From the NCBI RefSeq assembly GCF_004217225.1, contig NZ_SHKM01000002.1, positions 811,307 through 875,306 of the forward strand: 64,000 nucleotides of DNA, read 5' to 3'. Shown one piece after another: positions 27,716 to 36,014 of the stretch. Below the pieces are notes generated by a model that saw only the letters and a list, made by a program, of their open reading frames with translations, was not told the origin of the DNA and made no database searches. Origin of the DNA: Azospira oryzae. GTDB taxonomy: Bacteria; Pseudomonadota; Gammaproteobacteria; Burkholderiales; Rhodocyclaceae. The translations under genes were made by a program, and so were the position numbers. Position 1 is the stretch's first letter, and each line of letters opens with the position of its first letter.

Positions 27716-29590
27716 GTGTTCCACTCCCCCTCGGCTCCCAGAGACCGCCCGGCCTTGCTGTGGCAGGCCCTCCTGTTTTTTCTGCTCCTGCTGCCTGCCG
27801 CCGTCCGGGCCCATCCCCTGGTGCTGGATCAGGACGACGGCAGCTTTGCCCTGGTGCCCCACGTGGAAGTGCTGGAAGACCCGGGCGGCAAGCTCGACCT
27901 GGCCGCCGTGCGGCAGGCCGCCGCCGCAGGCCGCTTCGCGCCGGCCCATGCCCTGGGCGAATTGAACTTCGGCTATTCCTCTTCCGCCTTCTGGCTGCGC
28001 ATTCCCCTGGAGTCCCGCCTGCAGCGTTCCAGCCCGTGGCTGCTGGAGATCGCCTTTCCCTCCCTCGACCGGGTGGAGCTGTTCCTGCCCCGGGCCGACG
28101 GCCGCGTCGACCACCAGCTCACCGGGGACCGCCTGCCCTTTGCCGAACGCCCCTATCCCAACCGCAATCTGGTGCTGCCCCTGGAGTTGGGACCCGGCGA
28201 GTCCCTCGCCCTCTATCTGCGGGTGGAGTCGGAGGGCAGCCTGACTTTGCCCCTGACCCTGTGGACGCCGGATGCCTTCCGCCTGCACAACCAGGACGCC
28301 TACGCCGGCTTCTCCCTTTACTACGGCATGCTGCTGGCCCTGGGCCTCTACAACCTGCTGCTCTTCTTCGCCCTGCGGGAGCGCATCTATCTGGTCTATG
28401 TGGCCTTCGCCGTGAGCATGGCGGTGGGCCAGCTGTCCCTCAACGGCCTGGGCAACGAATACATCTGGCCGGCCTTCCCCGCCTGGGGCAATGTGGCCCT
28501 GCCCTCGGGCTTTGCCGCCACCGGCTTCTTCGGCGCCATTTTTACCCGCCTCTTCCTCAATACCCGGCACAGCAATCCCCGGGCCGACAAGCTGATCCTG
28601 GCCCTGGCCGCCGGCTTTGCCGTGGCCGCCCTGGGTCCGGCCCTGCTGCCTTACCGCTGGGCCGCCATCCTCACCTCCCTGCTGGGCGCCGCCTTTTCCG
28701 CCGTGGCCGTGGCGGTGGGCGTCCATGCCCAGCTGCGGCGCCACCCGGGGGCCCGCTACTTCCTCCTGGCCTGGTCCCTGCTGCTGGTGGGCGTGGGCAT
28801 GATGGCCCTGCGCAACCTGGGCTGGCTGCCCACCACCCTGTTCACTTCCTACGGCATGCAGATCGGTTCGGCCCTGGAGATGCTGCTGCTCTCCTTTGCC
28901 CTGGCCGACCGCATCCAGGCCGAGCGCCTGGCTCGGGAACTGGCCCAGGGCGAGGCTCTCCACAGCAAGCAGGACCTGGTCAATGCCCTGCGCAGCAATG
29001 AGCAACTGCTGGAGGCCCGGGTGGCGGAACGGACCCGGGACCTGGCCGCCGCCAACGATCGCCTGCTGGCCAACGAGCAGCAGTTGCAGCGCATGGCGCG
29101 GCACGATCCCCTGACCGGGCTGGCCAACCGTCTGCTGCTCGACGACCGCATCAGCCACGGTCTGGCGGTGGGGCGGCGCAACGGCACCCGTCTGGCCCTG
29201 CTGCTGATCGACCTGGACGGCTTCAAGCCGATCAACGATGAGCATGGTCATGCCGTGGGCGACCAGTTGCTGGTGGTGCTGGCGGACCGCCTGCAACGCT
29301 CGGTGCGGGCGGTGGATACGGTGGCGCGCCTGGGCGGTGACGAGTTCGTGCTGGTGCTGGAGGATCTGGCGGCGGTGGAGGACGGGCGCCAGGTGGCGGC
29401 CAAGGTGGTGGCGGAAATGAGCCGGCCGGTGGTGCTGGAGGGGCGGGAACTGCTGGTCTCCGCCAGCGCCGGCCTGGCCTTCTATCCGGAGGACGGGGAG
29501 GACGCCCAGACCCTGCTCAGGCGGGCCGACGAGGCTATGTACGAAGCCAAGCGGGCCGGCCGCAACACCTTCCGTCAGGTGGGCCAGTAG
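27716..29590 (+). CDS. Membrane diguanylate cyclase with 7TMR-DISM sensor
   Basis: A 624-residue protein. A signal/anchor (residues 1-32) precedes a periplasmic 7TMR-DISM extracellular domain (about 40-190), seven transmembrane helices (about 195-400), a coiled coil (405-455) and a GGDEF domain. GGDEF is intact at 540-544, preceded by the RxxD inhibitory site Arg531-Asp534 with the usual five-residue gap, so it should make c-di-GMP with product inhibition. Start is GTG at 27716 with AGCGGAGA upstream. The periplasmic domain family often binds carbohydrates or similar ligands; the ligand here is unknown. Followed by a terminator. Confidence 0.9.
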   Translation: MFHSPSAPRDRPALLWQALLFFLLLLPAAVRAHPLVLDQDDGSFALVPHVEVLEDPGGKLDLAAVRQAAAAGRFAPAHALGELNFGYSSSAFWLRIPLESRLQRSSPWLLEIAFPSLDRVELFLPRADGRVDHQLTGDRLPFAERPYPNRNLVLPLELGPGESLALYLRVESEGSLTLPLTLWTPDAFRLHNQDAYAGFSLYYGMLLALGLYNLLLFFALRERIYLVYVAFAVSMAVGQLSLNGLGNEYIWPAFPAWGNVALPSGFAATGFFGAIFTRLFLNTRHSNPRADKLILALAAGFAVAALGPALLPYRWAAILTSLLGAAFSAVAVAVGVHAQLRRHPGARYFLLAWSLLLVGVGMMALRNLGWLPTTLFTSYGMQIGSALEMLLLSFALADRIQAERLARELAQGEALHSKQDLVNALRSNEQLLEARVAERTRDLAAANDRLLANEQQLQRMARHDPLTGLANRLLLDDRISHGLAVGRRNGTRLALLLIDLDGFKPINDEHGHAVGDQLLVVLADRLQRSVRAVDTVARLGGDEFVLVLEDLAAVEDGRQVAAKVVAEMSRPVVLEGRELLVSASAGLAFYPEDGEDAQTLLRRADEAMYEAKRAGRNTFRQVGQ

Positions 29591-29615
29591 GGCGTTGCGG
29601 GCAGCGTGAACGTGC

Positions 29616-29642
29616 AAAAGGCCGCCCGCGGGCGGCCTTTTC
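29616..29642 (+). terminator. Intrinsic terminator after the diguanylate cyclase gene
   Basis: AAAAGGCCGCCC and GGGCGGCCTTTT form a 12-bp GC-rich stem with a very short loop and flanking A and T runs. It could act on both strands; the VOC gene ends 28 bp beyond. Confidence 0.85.
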
Positions 29643-29669
29643 ATTGCGAAAGCCTGGGGGCGGCGCTGC

Positions 29670-30146
29670 TCAGCCGGCCAGCTTGGCGAAGGCGTCCACC
29701 ACTTCGGCGGGAGCCTGCACCAGTTCGATCAGCACGCCTTCGCCGCCGATGGGGGATTCCTCGTTGCCCTTGGGGTGCAGGAAGCAGATGTCGAAACCGG
29801 CCGCGCCCTTGCGGATGCCGCCGGGGGCGAAGCGCACGCCGTTGGCCGTCAGCCATTCCACGGCTTTGGGCAGGTCGTCGATCCACAGGCCCACGTGGTT
29901 GAGGGGGGTGGTGTGCACCGCCGGCTTCTTTTCCGGGTCCAGGGGCTGCATCAGGTCCACTTCGACCTTGAAGGGGCCCTTGCCCATGGCGCAGATGTCC
30001 TCGTCCACGTTTTCCCGCTCGGAGACGAAATTGCCGGTGACTTCCAGGCCCAGCATGTCGACCCACAGGGTCTTCAGCTTGTCCTTGGAAGGGCCGCCGA
30101 TGGCGATCTGCTGGATGCCGAGAACTTTGAAGGGACGCTGGGACAT
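29670..30146 (-). CDS. VOC (glyoxalase/bleomycin) family protein, possible methylmalonyl-CoA epimerase
   Basis: A 158-residue two-module VOC protein. The second module closely resembles methylmalonyl-CoA epimerase: [18 protein letters not shown] with His84, then [10 protein letters not shown] and VLIELVQAP with Glu141, both likely metal ligands. In the first module the usual ligand His (DHIGIA in epimerases) is Gln13 in IQQIAIG, so activity is not assured. An epimerase is the one step missing from the MCM/PccAB pathway in this window. AGGAG lies before the ATG at 30146. Alternative: a related lyase or dioxygenase-like VOC protein. Confidence 0.7.
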   Translation of the reverse strand: MSQRPFKVLGIQQIAIGGPSKDKLKTLWVDMLGLEVTGNFVSERENVDEDICAMGKGPFKVEVDLMQPLDPEKKPAVHTTPLNHVGLWIDDLPKAVEWLTANGVRFAPGGIRKGAAGFDICFLHPKGNEESPIGGEGVLIELVQAPAEVVDAFAKLAG

Positions 30147-30184
30147 GGAGAGGCTCCTGAAATCGGTGGAATTAAAAATACATA

Positions 30185-30190
30185 ATTATA
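30185..30190 (-). promoter_or_regulatory. Consensus -10 element upstream of the VOC gene
   Basis: On the minus strand CTCTGTATAATTATG holds a perfect TATAAT at 30190-30185, 39 bp before the ATG. No convincing -35 hexamer was found at 16-18 bp spacing. The AT-rich patch stands out in an otherwise GC-rich 317-bp gap. Confidence 0.45.
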
Positions 30191-30353
30191 CAGAGCGGAC
30201 CGCCGCCCAGGGAGAGGGGCGAGCGGTACTCGGGGCCGAAATCCGGGGTGGAGCCCGGGCGGGCTCCCGGGACAATGCTCCAGGGCGGACACCGGCTCCG
30301 GGCGGACGGAGGAGGATGCCGCCTCACGCCACCTGTTCGGCACGATGGGGCGC

Positions 30354-30394
30354 GAAAAAAAAAGCGGAGCCCCGCCGCCGCAGGTGCTCCGCTT
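30354..30394 (-). terminator. Intrinsic terminator of the nap operon
   Basis: On the minus strand AAGCGGAGC (30394-30386) pairs with GCTCCGCTT (30370-30362), followed by an unbroken T run to 30354. It lies about 70 bp after the napB stop. The rest of the gap 30147-30463 holds only the VOC gene's 5' region. Confidence 0.9.
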
Positions 30395-30463
30395 CCCTCT
30401 GTAACCGGGCGGACCCGGAAGTGATGGCAATCGCCGTTGCTGCCGGCAGGCGCAACGGTCTGC

Positions 30464-30940
30464 TTATTTCTTCTTGGCCTTGGCGTCCTTGCTGGCAGCG
30501 ATGTTGCCGACGAAGGTGTTTTCCACCAGGGGCGGGGCATCCACCTGGGGCACGTGGCACTGCACGCAGTTGTGGCGCAGGTGGGTGACTTCGGCGTGCT
30601 GCTTGCCTTCCCGGTCGATGAAGTGGCTCTCGCCGATCTTCGGCGCCTTCTTCTCCTTATACTTCTCCGGACCGTGGCAGGTCAGGCACTGGTTCTCTTC
30701 CAGGGTGATCTCGTCGAAGTTGTCCACCGCGTGGGGGATCACCGGCGGCTGCTCCTTGTAGGTGCGGGCGATGGGCTGTTGCAGGCCCGGCTTCTTGCCG
30801 GCGTAGGCCTTCACCTCGGGGGCCGGGTCGCCGGCGGGAATGTCGGCGCCGCGCATGGTCTTGGGCGCATCGGCGGCCTGGGCCAGGCAGGCGAAGGAGG
30901 CGGCCAGGATGGCCAGGGTCAGTTTGTGCAGTCGGTTCAT
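30464..30940 (-). CDS. napB: Periplasmic nitrate reductase diheme cytochrome NapB
   Basis: A 158-residue periplasmic cytochrome c. A signal peptide (residues 1-22, ending AQA) is followed by two heme c sites, CLTCH at 85-89 and CVQCH at 125-129, with additional histidines (His70, His120, His123) available as distal ligands. NapB passes electrons to NapA. It is the last gene of napDAGHB and ends in a Lys-rich tail (KDAKAKKK). The spacing to napH is 10 bp. Confidence 0.94.
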   Translation of the reverse strand: MNRLHKLTLAILAASFACLAQAADAPKTMRGADIPAGDPAPEVKAYAGKKPGLQQPIARTYKEQPPVIPHAVDNFDEITLEENQCLTCHGPEKYKEKKAPKIGESHFIDREGKQHAEVTHLRHNCVQCHVPQVDAPPLVENTFVGNIAASKDAKAKKK

Positions 30941-30950
30941 GGTCGGCTCC

Positions 30951-31871
30951 TCAATGGATGGTCTTGCGATGGTCTGTCTGGCCTTCGGCCTCCCCGGCCG
31001 GGGCGCAGCGCTGGGTGTGCTGGTTGAAGCGGCTGCCGAAGACGAAGACGCCCTTGGCGCAAACGTCGATGCAGCGGCCGCAGTTGGTGCAGGCAGAGGC
31101 CAGGATGACCGGACCGGTGCCGTTGGCCTCGCCCTTGAGGGCGGGGCGGATGACCTGGGGTTCGGGGCAGGCGGCGAAGCAGTCCATGCAGTCGTCGCAC
31201 TCCTGGCGCCGGCGGGCGCTGACCCGCAGCAGGCTGGTGCGGCCGAGCAGGCCGTAGAAGGCGCCCACCGGGCACAGGTGACCGCACCAGCCCCGGCTCA
31301 TGATCAGCAGGTCCAGCAGGAAAATGGCGAGGACCACGGTCCAGGCAGCGCCCAGGCCGAAGATGAGGCCCCGGTGCAGCATGGATACCGGATTGATCAG
31401 TTCCCAGGCCAGGCCGGCGCCGGCCAGGGGCAGCAGCAGGGTCAGCCCCAGGATCCAGTAGCGGCTGCGGCGGCTGATGTGGGCGCTGCCCTTGAGACCG
31501 AGGCGCTCCCGCAGCCAGCCGGCCAGGTCGGTGACCAAGTTCATGGGGCAGACCCAGGAGCAATACACCCGGCCGCCCACCAGCAGGTAGAAGGCGAGCA
31601 CGATGGCGGCGCCGAGCAGGGCCATGCCTTCGGGGCGGTGGCCGGAGAACAGCACCTGCAGCACCAGCAGGGGATCGGCCAGGGGCAGGGTGTCCAGGGT
31701 CAGGCTGTAGCTGAGGTTGCCCTTGACCAGCCACAGGCCGGCCAGGGGGCCGAGCAGGAACAGGCCCAGGATGCCGAACTGGGACAGGCGCCGCAGCAGC
31801 AGCCAGCGGTTGGCGCCGAGCCGGCCCTTGGCGGCCAGGGCGGCGGGGAAACGGGGAGAGAGGAAGCTCAT
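30951..31871 (-). CDS. napH: Quinol dehydrogenase membrane component NapH
   Basis: A 306-residue membrane iron-sulfur protein with four or five transmembrane helices. It has the two CxxxCP motifs of the NapH/NosR group (CSWVCP and CGHLCP) on the cytoplasmic side, then two 4Fe-4S clusters near the C-terminus ([12 protein letters not shown] and [11 protein letters not shown]). With NapG it oxidises quinol for nitrate reduction. The start overlaps the napG stop by 4 bp. No napC is present in the operon, so NapGH is probably the main electron donor. Confidence 0.94.
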   Translation of the reverse strand: MSFLSPRFPAALAAKGRLGANRWLLLRRLSQFGILGLFLLGPLAGLWLVKGNLSYSLTLDTLPLADPLLVLQVLFSGHRPEGMALLGAAIVLAFYLLVGGRVYCSWVCPMNLVTDLAGWLRERLGLKGSAHISRRSRYWILGLTLLLPLAGAGLAWELINPVSMLHRGLIFGLGAAWTVVLAIFLLDLLIMSRGWCGHLCPVGAFYGLLGRTSLLRVSARRRQECDDCMDCFAACPEPQVIRPALKGEANGTGPVILASACTNCGRCIDVCAKGVFVFGSRFNQHTQRCAPAGEAEGQTDHRKTIH

Positions 31872-32848
31872 CGCGCCGCCTCGTCGGAAAGCCGGTTGGG
31901 CAGGCCGCCACCGGGGATGTTCTGGGGTATGGCCGGAACGCCCGGTCCATGGGCGTCGGCACCGGGGATGCTCGGCGCCAGGCTATCAACGCCGCTGCCC
32001 GGGGTGGCCGGCTTGCCGGGGGCGAGGGACGGGCCTCCCTGGCTGGCCGGGTCGAAGTGGCCCTCCAGACGGGCGCCTTCAGGCATGCGGTCCGGCAGGT
32101 CGCCCAGGCCCTTGTCGTCCACCAGGGAATGGCCGGCCTTCTTCTCTTCCTCCCAGCCGACCCGGTAGTGCTGGCCCAGCTCGCCCTTGGCCAGGGGCAC
32201 GGGCAGGACCTTGATGGCGGCGGTTTCGAGGACGCAGGAGCGCTCGCATTTGCCGCAGCCCGTACAGTGCTCGGAATGCACCGTGGGAATGAACATGCTG
32301 TGGCGGCCGGTGCGGGTGTTGGGCCGCAGCTCCAGGGTGATGGCCTTGTCGATCACCGGGCACACCCGGTAGCAGACGTCGCAGCGCAGGCCGAGGAAAT
32401 TGAGGCAGGTCTCCTGGTCGAGCAGGACCGCCAGGCCCATGCGGGCCTGGTTGATGTCGGTGAGGCCGTGGTCCAGGGCGCCGGTGGGGCAGGCCTTGAC
32501 GCAGGGGATGTCCTCGCACATTTCGCAGGGCACCTGGCGGGCAACGAAATAGGGCGTGCCGGTGGAGACCGGCTGCTCCGGCCGGGCCAGGGACAGGGTG
32601 CCATAGGGACAGTCGCGCACGCACAGGCCGCAACGGATGCAGGCACCGAGAAAGTCCTCCTCCGCGCCGGCGCCGGGTGGGCGCAGGGCGGCCGGCGGCA
32701 GGGCCCGGGCCTGCTTGGCATGGAAGCCCAGGCCGAGACCCAGCAGACCGACGCCGCAGGCCATGCGGCCGGCGTCGGCGAAGAACTGGCGCCGTGCCGC
32801 CGCAGCCTTGTCGGACTTGGCAGGAGGGGAGTTGGAAAGATCGCTCAT
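31868..32848 (-). CDS. napG: Ferredoxin-type protein NapG with extended C-terminal tail
   Basis: A 326-residue periplasmic protein with a twin-arginine signal ([20 protein letters not shown], residues 19-38) and four 4Fe-4S clusters: [26 protein letters not shown], a [17 protein letters not shown] cluster and [11 protein letters not shown]. It relays electrons from NapH to NapB. The usual family sequence ends near residue 240 (HYRVGWEEE). Here a further 86 residues rich in Pro, Gly, Ala and Ser follow, of no known function. 89 bp downstream of napA. Confidence 0.93.
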   Translation of the reverse strand: MSDLSNSPPAKSDKAAAARRQFFADAGRMACGVGLLGLGLGFHAKQARALPPAALRPPGAGAEEDFLGACIRCGLCVRDCPYGTLSLARPEQPVSTGTPYFVARQVPCEMCEDIPCVKACPTGALDHGLTDINQARMGLAVLLDQETCLNFLGLRCDVCYRVCPVIDKAITLELRPNTRTGRHSMFIPTVHSEHCTGCGKCERSCVLETAAIKVLPVPLAKGELGQHYRVGWEEEKKAGHSLVDDKGLGDLPDRMPEGARLEGHFDPASQGGPSLAPGKPATPGSGVDSLAPSIPGADAHGPGVPAIPQNIPGGGLPNRLSDEAAR

Positions 32849-32937
32849 GGCGTGACCGGCGGCGGGAACCGACTGGGGGCGGACTTCGCTGTCCGCCCCG
32901 CCGGCCTCCCTGATGCCTTATCCGGTTGTGTGGGGGC

Positions 32938-35463
32938 TCAGGCCTTGACCACCTTGCAGGCGCACTTCTTGAAGTCCGTCTCTTTCGAGATGGGGCAGGT
33001 GGCGTCCAGGGTCAGCTTGTTCACCAGCCGGTGTTCGTCGAAGAAGGGCACGAAGACCAGGCCCAGGGGCGGCTTGTTGCGGCCCCGGGTTTCCACCCGG
33101 GTGGAAATCTCGCCGCGGCGGGACTGCACCTTGACCGTGTCGCCGCGCTGCAGGCCGCGCTTCTTGGCGTCTTCCGGATGCATGTAGATCCAGGCGTCGG
33201 GCATGGCCTTGTACAGCTCGGGCACGCGCCGGGTCATGGAGCCGGTGTGCCAGTGCTCCAGCACGCGGCCGGTACAGAGCCACAGGTCGTACTCGTTGTC
33301 CGGCTGCTCGGCGGCAGGCTGGTAGGGCAGGGCGAAGACCACCGCCTTGCCGTCGGGGAAGCCGTAGAAACGCACCTTCTCGCCGGCCTTGACGTAGGGG
33401 TCGTAGCCTTCGCGGAAGCGCCACAGGGTTTCCTTGTTGTCCACCACCGGCCAGCGCAGGCCGCGGGCCTTGTGATAGGTGTCGAAGGCAGCCAGGTCGT
33501 GGCCATGGCCGCGACCGAAGGCGGCGTATTCCTCGAACAGGCCCTTCTGCAGGTAGAAGCCGAGGACCTTGCCTTCCTCGTTCTCGAAACCCTTCAGCTG
33601 GTCGGAGACGGGGAACTTGTTCACTTCGCCGTTGGCGTAGAGCACGTCATAGAGGGTCTTGCCCTTGTACTCGGGCGCCTTGTCCAGCAGCTCGGCAGGC
33701 CACACTTCCTCCATCTTGAAGCGCTTGGAGAATTCCACGTACTGCAGCACGTCGGAGCGGGCCTGGCCCTGGGGCTTGACCTGCTGGCGCCAGAACTGGG
33801 TGCGGCGCTCGGCGTTGCCGTAGGCGCCTTCCTTCTCCATCCACATGGCGGAGGGCAGGATCAGGTCGGCGGCCAGGGCGGAGACGGTGGGATAGACGTC
33901 GGAGTGCACCACGAAGGCGGCCGGATTGCGCCAGCCCGGGTAGACCTCGCCGTTGATGTTGGGGCCGGCCTGCATGTTGTTGGTGGTGGTGGACCAGAAG
34001 AAGGCCACCTTGCCGTCCTTCAGGGCGCGGCTCTGGGCCACGGCGTGCAGACCCACCCAGTCGGGGATGGTGCCGGCGGGCAGCTTCCACAGCTTCTCGG
34101 TGATTTCCCGGTGCTTGGGATTGACCACCACCATGTCGGCAGGCAGGCGATGGGCGAAGGTGCCCACTTCCCGGGCCGTGCCGCAGGCCGAAGGCTGGCC
34201 GGTGAGGGAGAAGGGGCCGTTGCCCGGCTCGGAGATCTTGCCCACCAGCAGGTGCACGTTATAGATCATGTTGTTCACCCAGGTGCCCCGGGTGTGCTGG
34301 TTGAAGCCCATGGTCCAGTAGGAGACGACCTTCACCTTGGGATCGGCATAGGCCTTGGCCAGGGCTTCCAGGTTTTCCTTCGGCACGCCGGAAATCTCGT
34401 GGGTCTTGTCCAGGGTGTACTCGGCGACGAAGGCCTTGAACTCGTCGAAGGAGATGTCGGTGGCCTTGTTGGGGTCGCCCTTGGGCTTGCCGTCCGGGCC
34501 CGGGTAGCCGTTGTTGCCGGCGGCCTGTTCCAGGGGGTGGTTGGGACGCAGGCCGTAGCCGATGTCGGTGACGCCCTTCTTGAACTTGACGTGGTTCTTG
34601 ACGAAGTCCTGGTTCACCGCGCCGTTCTGGATGATGTAGTTGGCGATGTAGTTGAGGATGGCCAGGTCGGACTGGGGCTTGAAGATCAGCTCGTTGTCGG
34701 CCAGCTCGCAGGAGCGGTGGGTGAAGGTGGACAGCACGTGGATCTTGACGTGCTTGGCGTTGAGGCGGCGGTCGGTGATGCGGGACCAGAGGATGGGGTG
34801 CATCTCCGCCATGTTGGAGCCCCACAGGGCGAACACGTCGGCGTGCTCCGCATCGTCATAGCAGCCCATGGGCTCGTCGATGCCGAAGGTGCGCATGAAG
34901 CCGGCCACGGCGGAGGCCATGCAGTGGCGGGCGTTGGGGTCCAGGTTGTTGGAGCGGAAACCGGCCTTCCACAGCTTGGCGGCGGCGTAGCCTTCCCAGA
35001 TGGTCCACTGGCCGGAGCCGAACATGGCGATGTTGCGCGGGCCGCCGGCCTTGAGGGCGGCCTTGCACTTCTCGGCCATGATGTCGTAGGCCTGGTCCCA
35101 GGAAATGGGGGTGAAGTCGCCGTTCTTGTCGTACTGGCCGTTCTTCATGCGCAGCAGGGGCTGGGTCAGGCGGTCCTTGCCATACATGATCTTGGAGAGG
35201 AAGTAACCCTTGATGCAGTTGAGGCCCCGGTTCACCGGCGCTTCCGGATCGCCCTGGGTGGCCACCACGCGGCCGTCCTTGGTGCCCACCAGGACACCGC
35301 AGCCGGTGCCGCAGAAGCGGCAGACGCCCTTGTCCCAGCGGATGCCGTCATTCTTCGGCTGCTGCGCCAGGGCTTCGGATACGCCGGGCACCGCCATGCC
35401 GGCGGCGTTGGCGGCGGCGGCGACGGCGCTGCTCTTGATAAAGTCGCGACGGGTCAGGTTCAT
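32938..35463 (-). CDS. napA: Periplasmic nitrate reductase catalytic subunit NapA
   Basis: An 841-residue molybdoenzyme that reduces nitrate to nitrite in the periplasm with bis-MGD and one 4Fe-4S cluster. The Tat signal is [19 protein letters not shown] (residues 4-22). Cluster cysteines are Cys48, Cys51, Cys55 and Cys83, and the probable Mo ligand is Cys181 in [14 protein letters not shown]. Full length for NapA. The start lies 1 bp after the napD stop with AGGAG inside napD, so the two are coupled; NapD is the chaperone for the Tat signal. Confidence 0.96.
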   Translation of the reverse strand: MNLTRRDFIKSSAVAAAANAAGMAVPGVSEALAQQPKNDGIRWDKGVCRFCGTGCGVLVGTKDGRVVATQGDPEAPVNRGLNCIKGYFLSKIMYGKDRLTQPLLRMKNGQYDKNGDFTPISWDQAYDIMAEKCKAALKAGGPRNIAMFGSGQWTIWEGYAAAKLWKAGFRSNNLDPNARHCMASAVAGFMRTFGIDEPMGCYDDAEHADVFALWGSNMAEMHPILWSRITDRRLNAKHVKIHVLSTFTHRSCELADNELIFKPQSDLAILNYIANYIIQNGAVNQDFVKNHVKFKKGVTDIGYGLRPNHPLEQAAGNNGYPGPDGKPKGDPNKATDISFDEFKAFVAEYTLDKTHEISGVPKENLEALAKAYADPKVKVVSYWTMGFNQHTRGTWVNNMIYNVHLLVGKISEPGNGPFSLTGQPSACGTAREVGTFAHRLPADMVVVNPKHREITEKLWKLPAGTIPDWVGLHAVAQSRALKDGKVAFFWSTTTNNMQAGPNINGEVYPGWRNPAAFVVHSDVYPTVSALAADLILPSAMWMEKEGAYGNAERRTQFWRQQVKPQGQARSDVLQYVEFSKRFKMEEVWPAELLDKAPEYKGKTLYDVLYANGEVNKFPVSDQLKGFENEEGKVLGFYLQKGLFEEYAAFGRGHGHDLAAFDTYHKARGLRWPVVDNKETLWRFREGYDPYVKAGEKVRFYGFPDGKAVVFALPYQPAAEQPDNEYDLWLCTGRVLEHWHTGSMTRRVPELYKAMPDAWIYMHPEDAKKRGLQRGDTVKVQSRRGEISTRVETRGRNKPPLGLVFVPFFDEHRLVNKLTLDATCPISKETDFKKCACKVVKA

Positions 35464-35464
35464 C

Positions 35465-35713
35465 TCAGGACTCCTTCTCGGGATCAGGTTCGAAGTGGTG
35501 ATACACCATGGCCAGGGACATGACGCCCGGCAGCTGCTGTATCGCCTCGTAGGTTTGGGTGGTTTCCCGGTCGCCGTCGCTCTCGATGGTGACGATCATG
35601 CGGCCCTCTTCGGAGACGGCGTGGACCTCCACGCCCGCCAAGGTCGCCAGACCCGCCTCGACGGCCGCGATCTGCTGCGGCCCGGCGTTGACCAGAATGC
35701 TGGAAATATTCAC
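35465..35713 (-). CDS. napD: NapA signal-peptide chaperone NapD
   Basis: An 82-residue cytoplasmic protein with a ferredoxin-like fold ([36 protein letters not shown]). NapD binds the Tat signal of NapA during cofactor loading. The GTG at 35713 is chosen because GGGGGAA lies seven bases upstream and NapD proteins begin M(N)ISSL; a TTG at 35728 is in frame but would place the ribosome site inside the gene. First gene of the operon napDAGHB; the FNR-type box is 85 bp upstream. Confidence 0.92.
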   Translation of the reverse strand: MNISSILVNAGPQQIAAVEAGLATLAGVEVHAVSEEGRMIVTIESDGDRETTQTYEAIQQLPGVMSLAMVYHHFEPDPEKES

Positions 35714-35770
35714 GGATGATTCCCCCAATCGGCAGGCACGGCTCGAAGGGCCGGCTCAAGGTTCGACCAC

Positions 35771-35811
35771 TCTATGCCCCTACGGAAACCCAGGTTTATG
35801 ATGTGAATCAA
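35771..35811 (-). promoter_or_regulatory. FNR/Anr-type box and -10 of the nap operon
   Basis: On the minus strand TTGATTCACATCAT (35811-35798) matches the FNR consensus TTGATN4ATCAA at 9 of 10 fixed bases. A -10-like CATAGA at 35776-35771 lies about 31 bp from the box centre, the spacing of a class II (-41.5) activator site. This predicts oxygen-regulated transcription starting near 35763. The rest of the 35714-36014 gap shows nothing else clear. Confidence 0.75.
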
Positions 35812-36014
35812 AAGCGAAAAAAAGCCCCCGCAGAATGTAGGTGATTTGAAAAGTCACCGGGCTTCGGTTAGCCTGATCGGGCTTTGCCTGGTGCGGTTTT
35901 CCGCCGCATCGGGGTTAATGAGAATGACCCACAACAAGGCCCGCCCCATGTCGGCAGGCCGGCGGTTCGAGTAACAGCCCCGATTCCCCAGAAGGCTTGT
36001 TTTCCCACCCACCC

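Noticed and set aside
32926-35523. An 865-codon open frame on the plus strand opposite napA
   Set aside because: Antisense shadow of napA; composition is low-complexity Gly/Val/His and there is no ribosome site or family match.
35913-35932. TTAATGAGAATGA, faintly like a Fur box
   Set aside because: Too few matches to the inverted-repeat consensus, and the gene downstream is a c-di-GMP enzyme.
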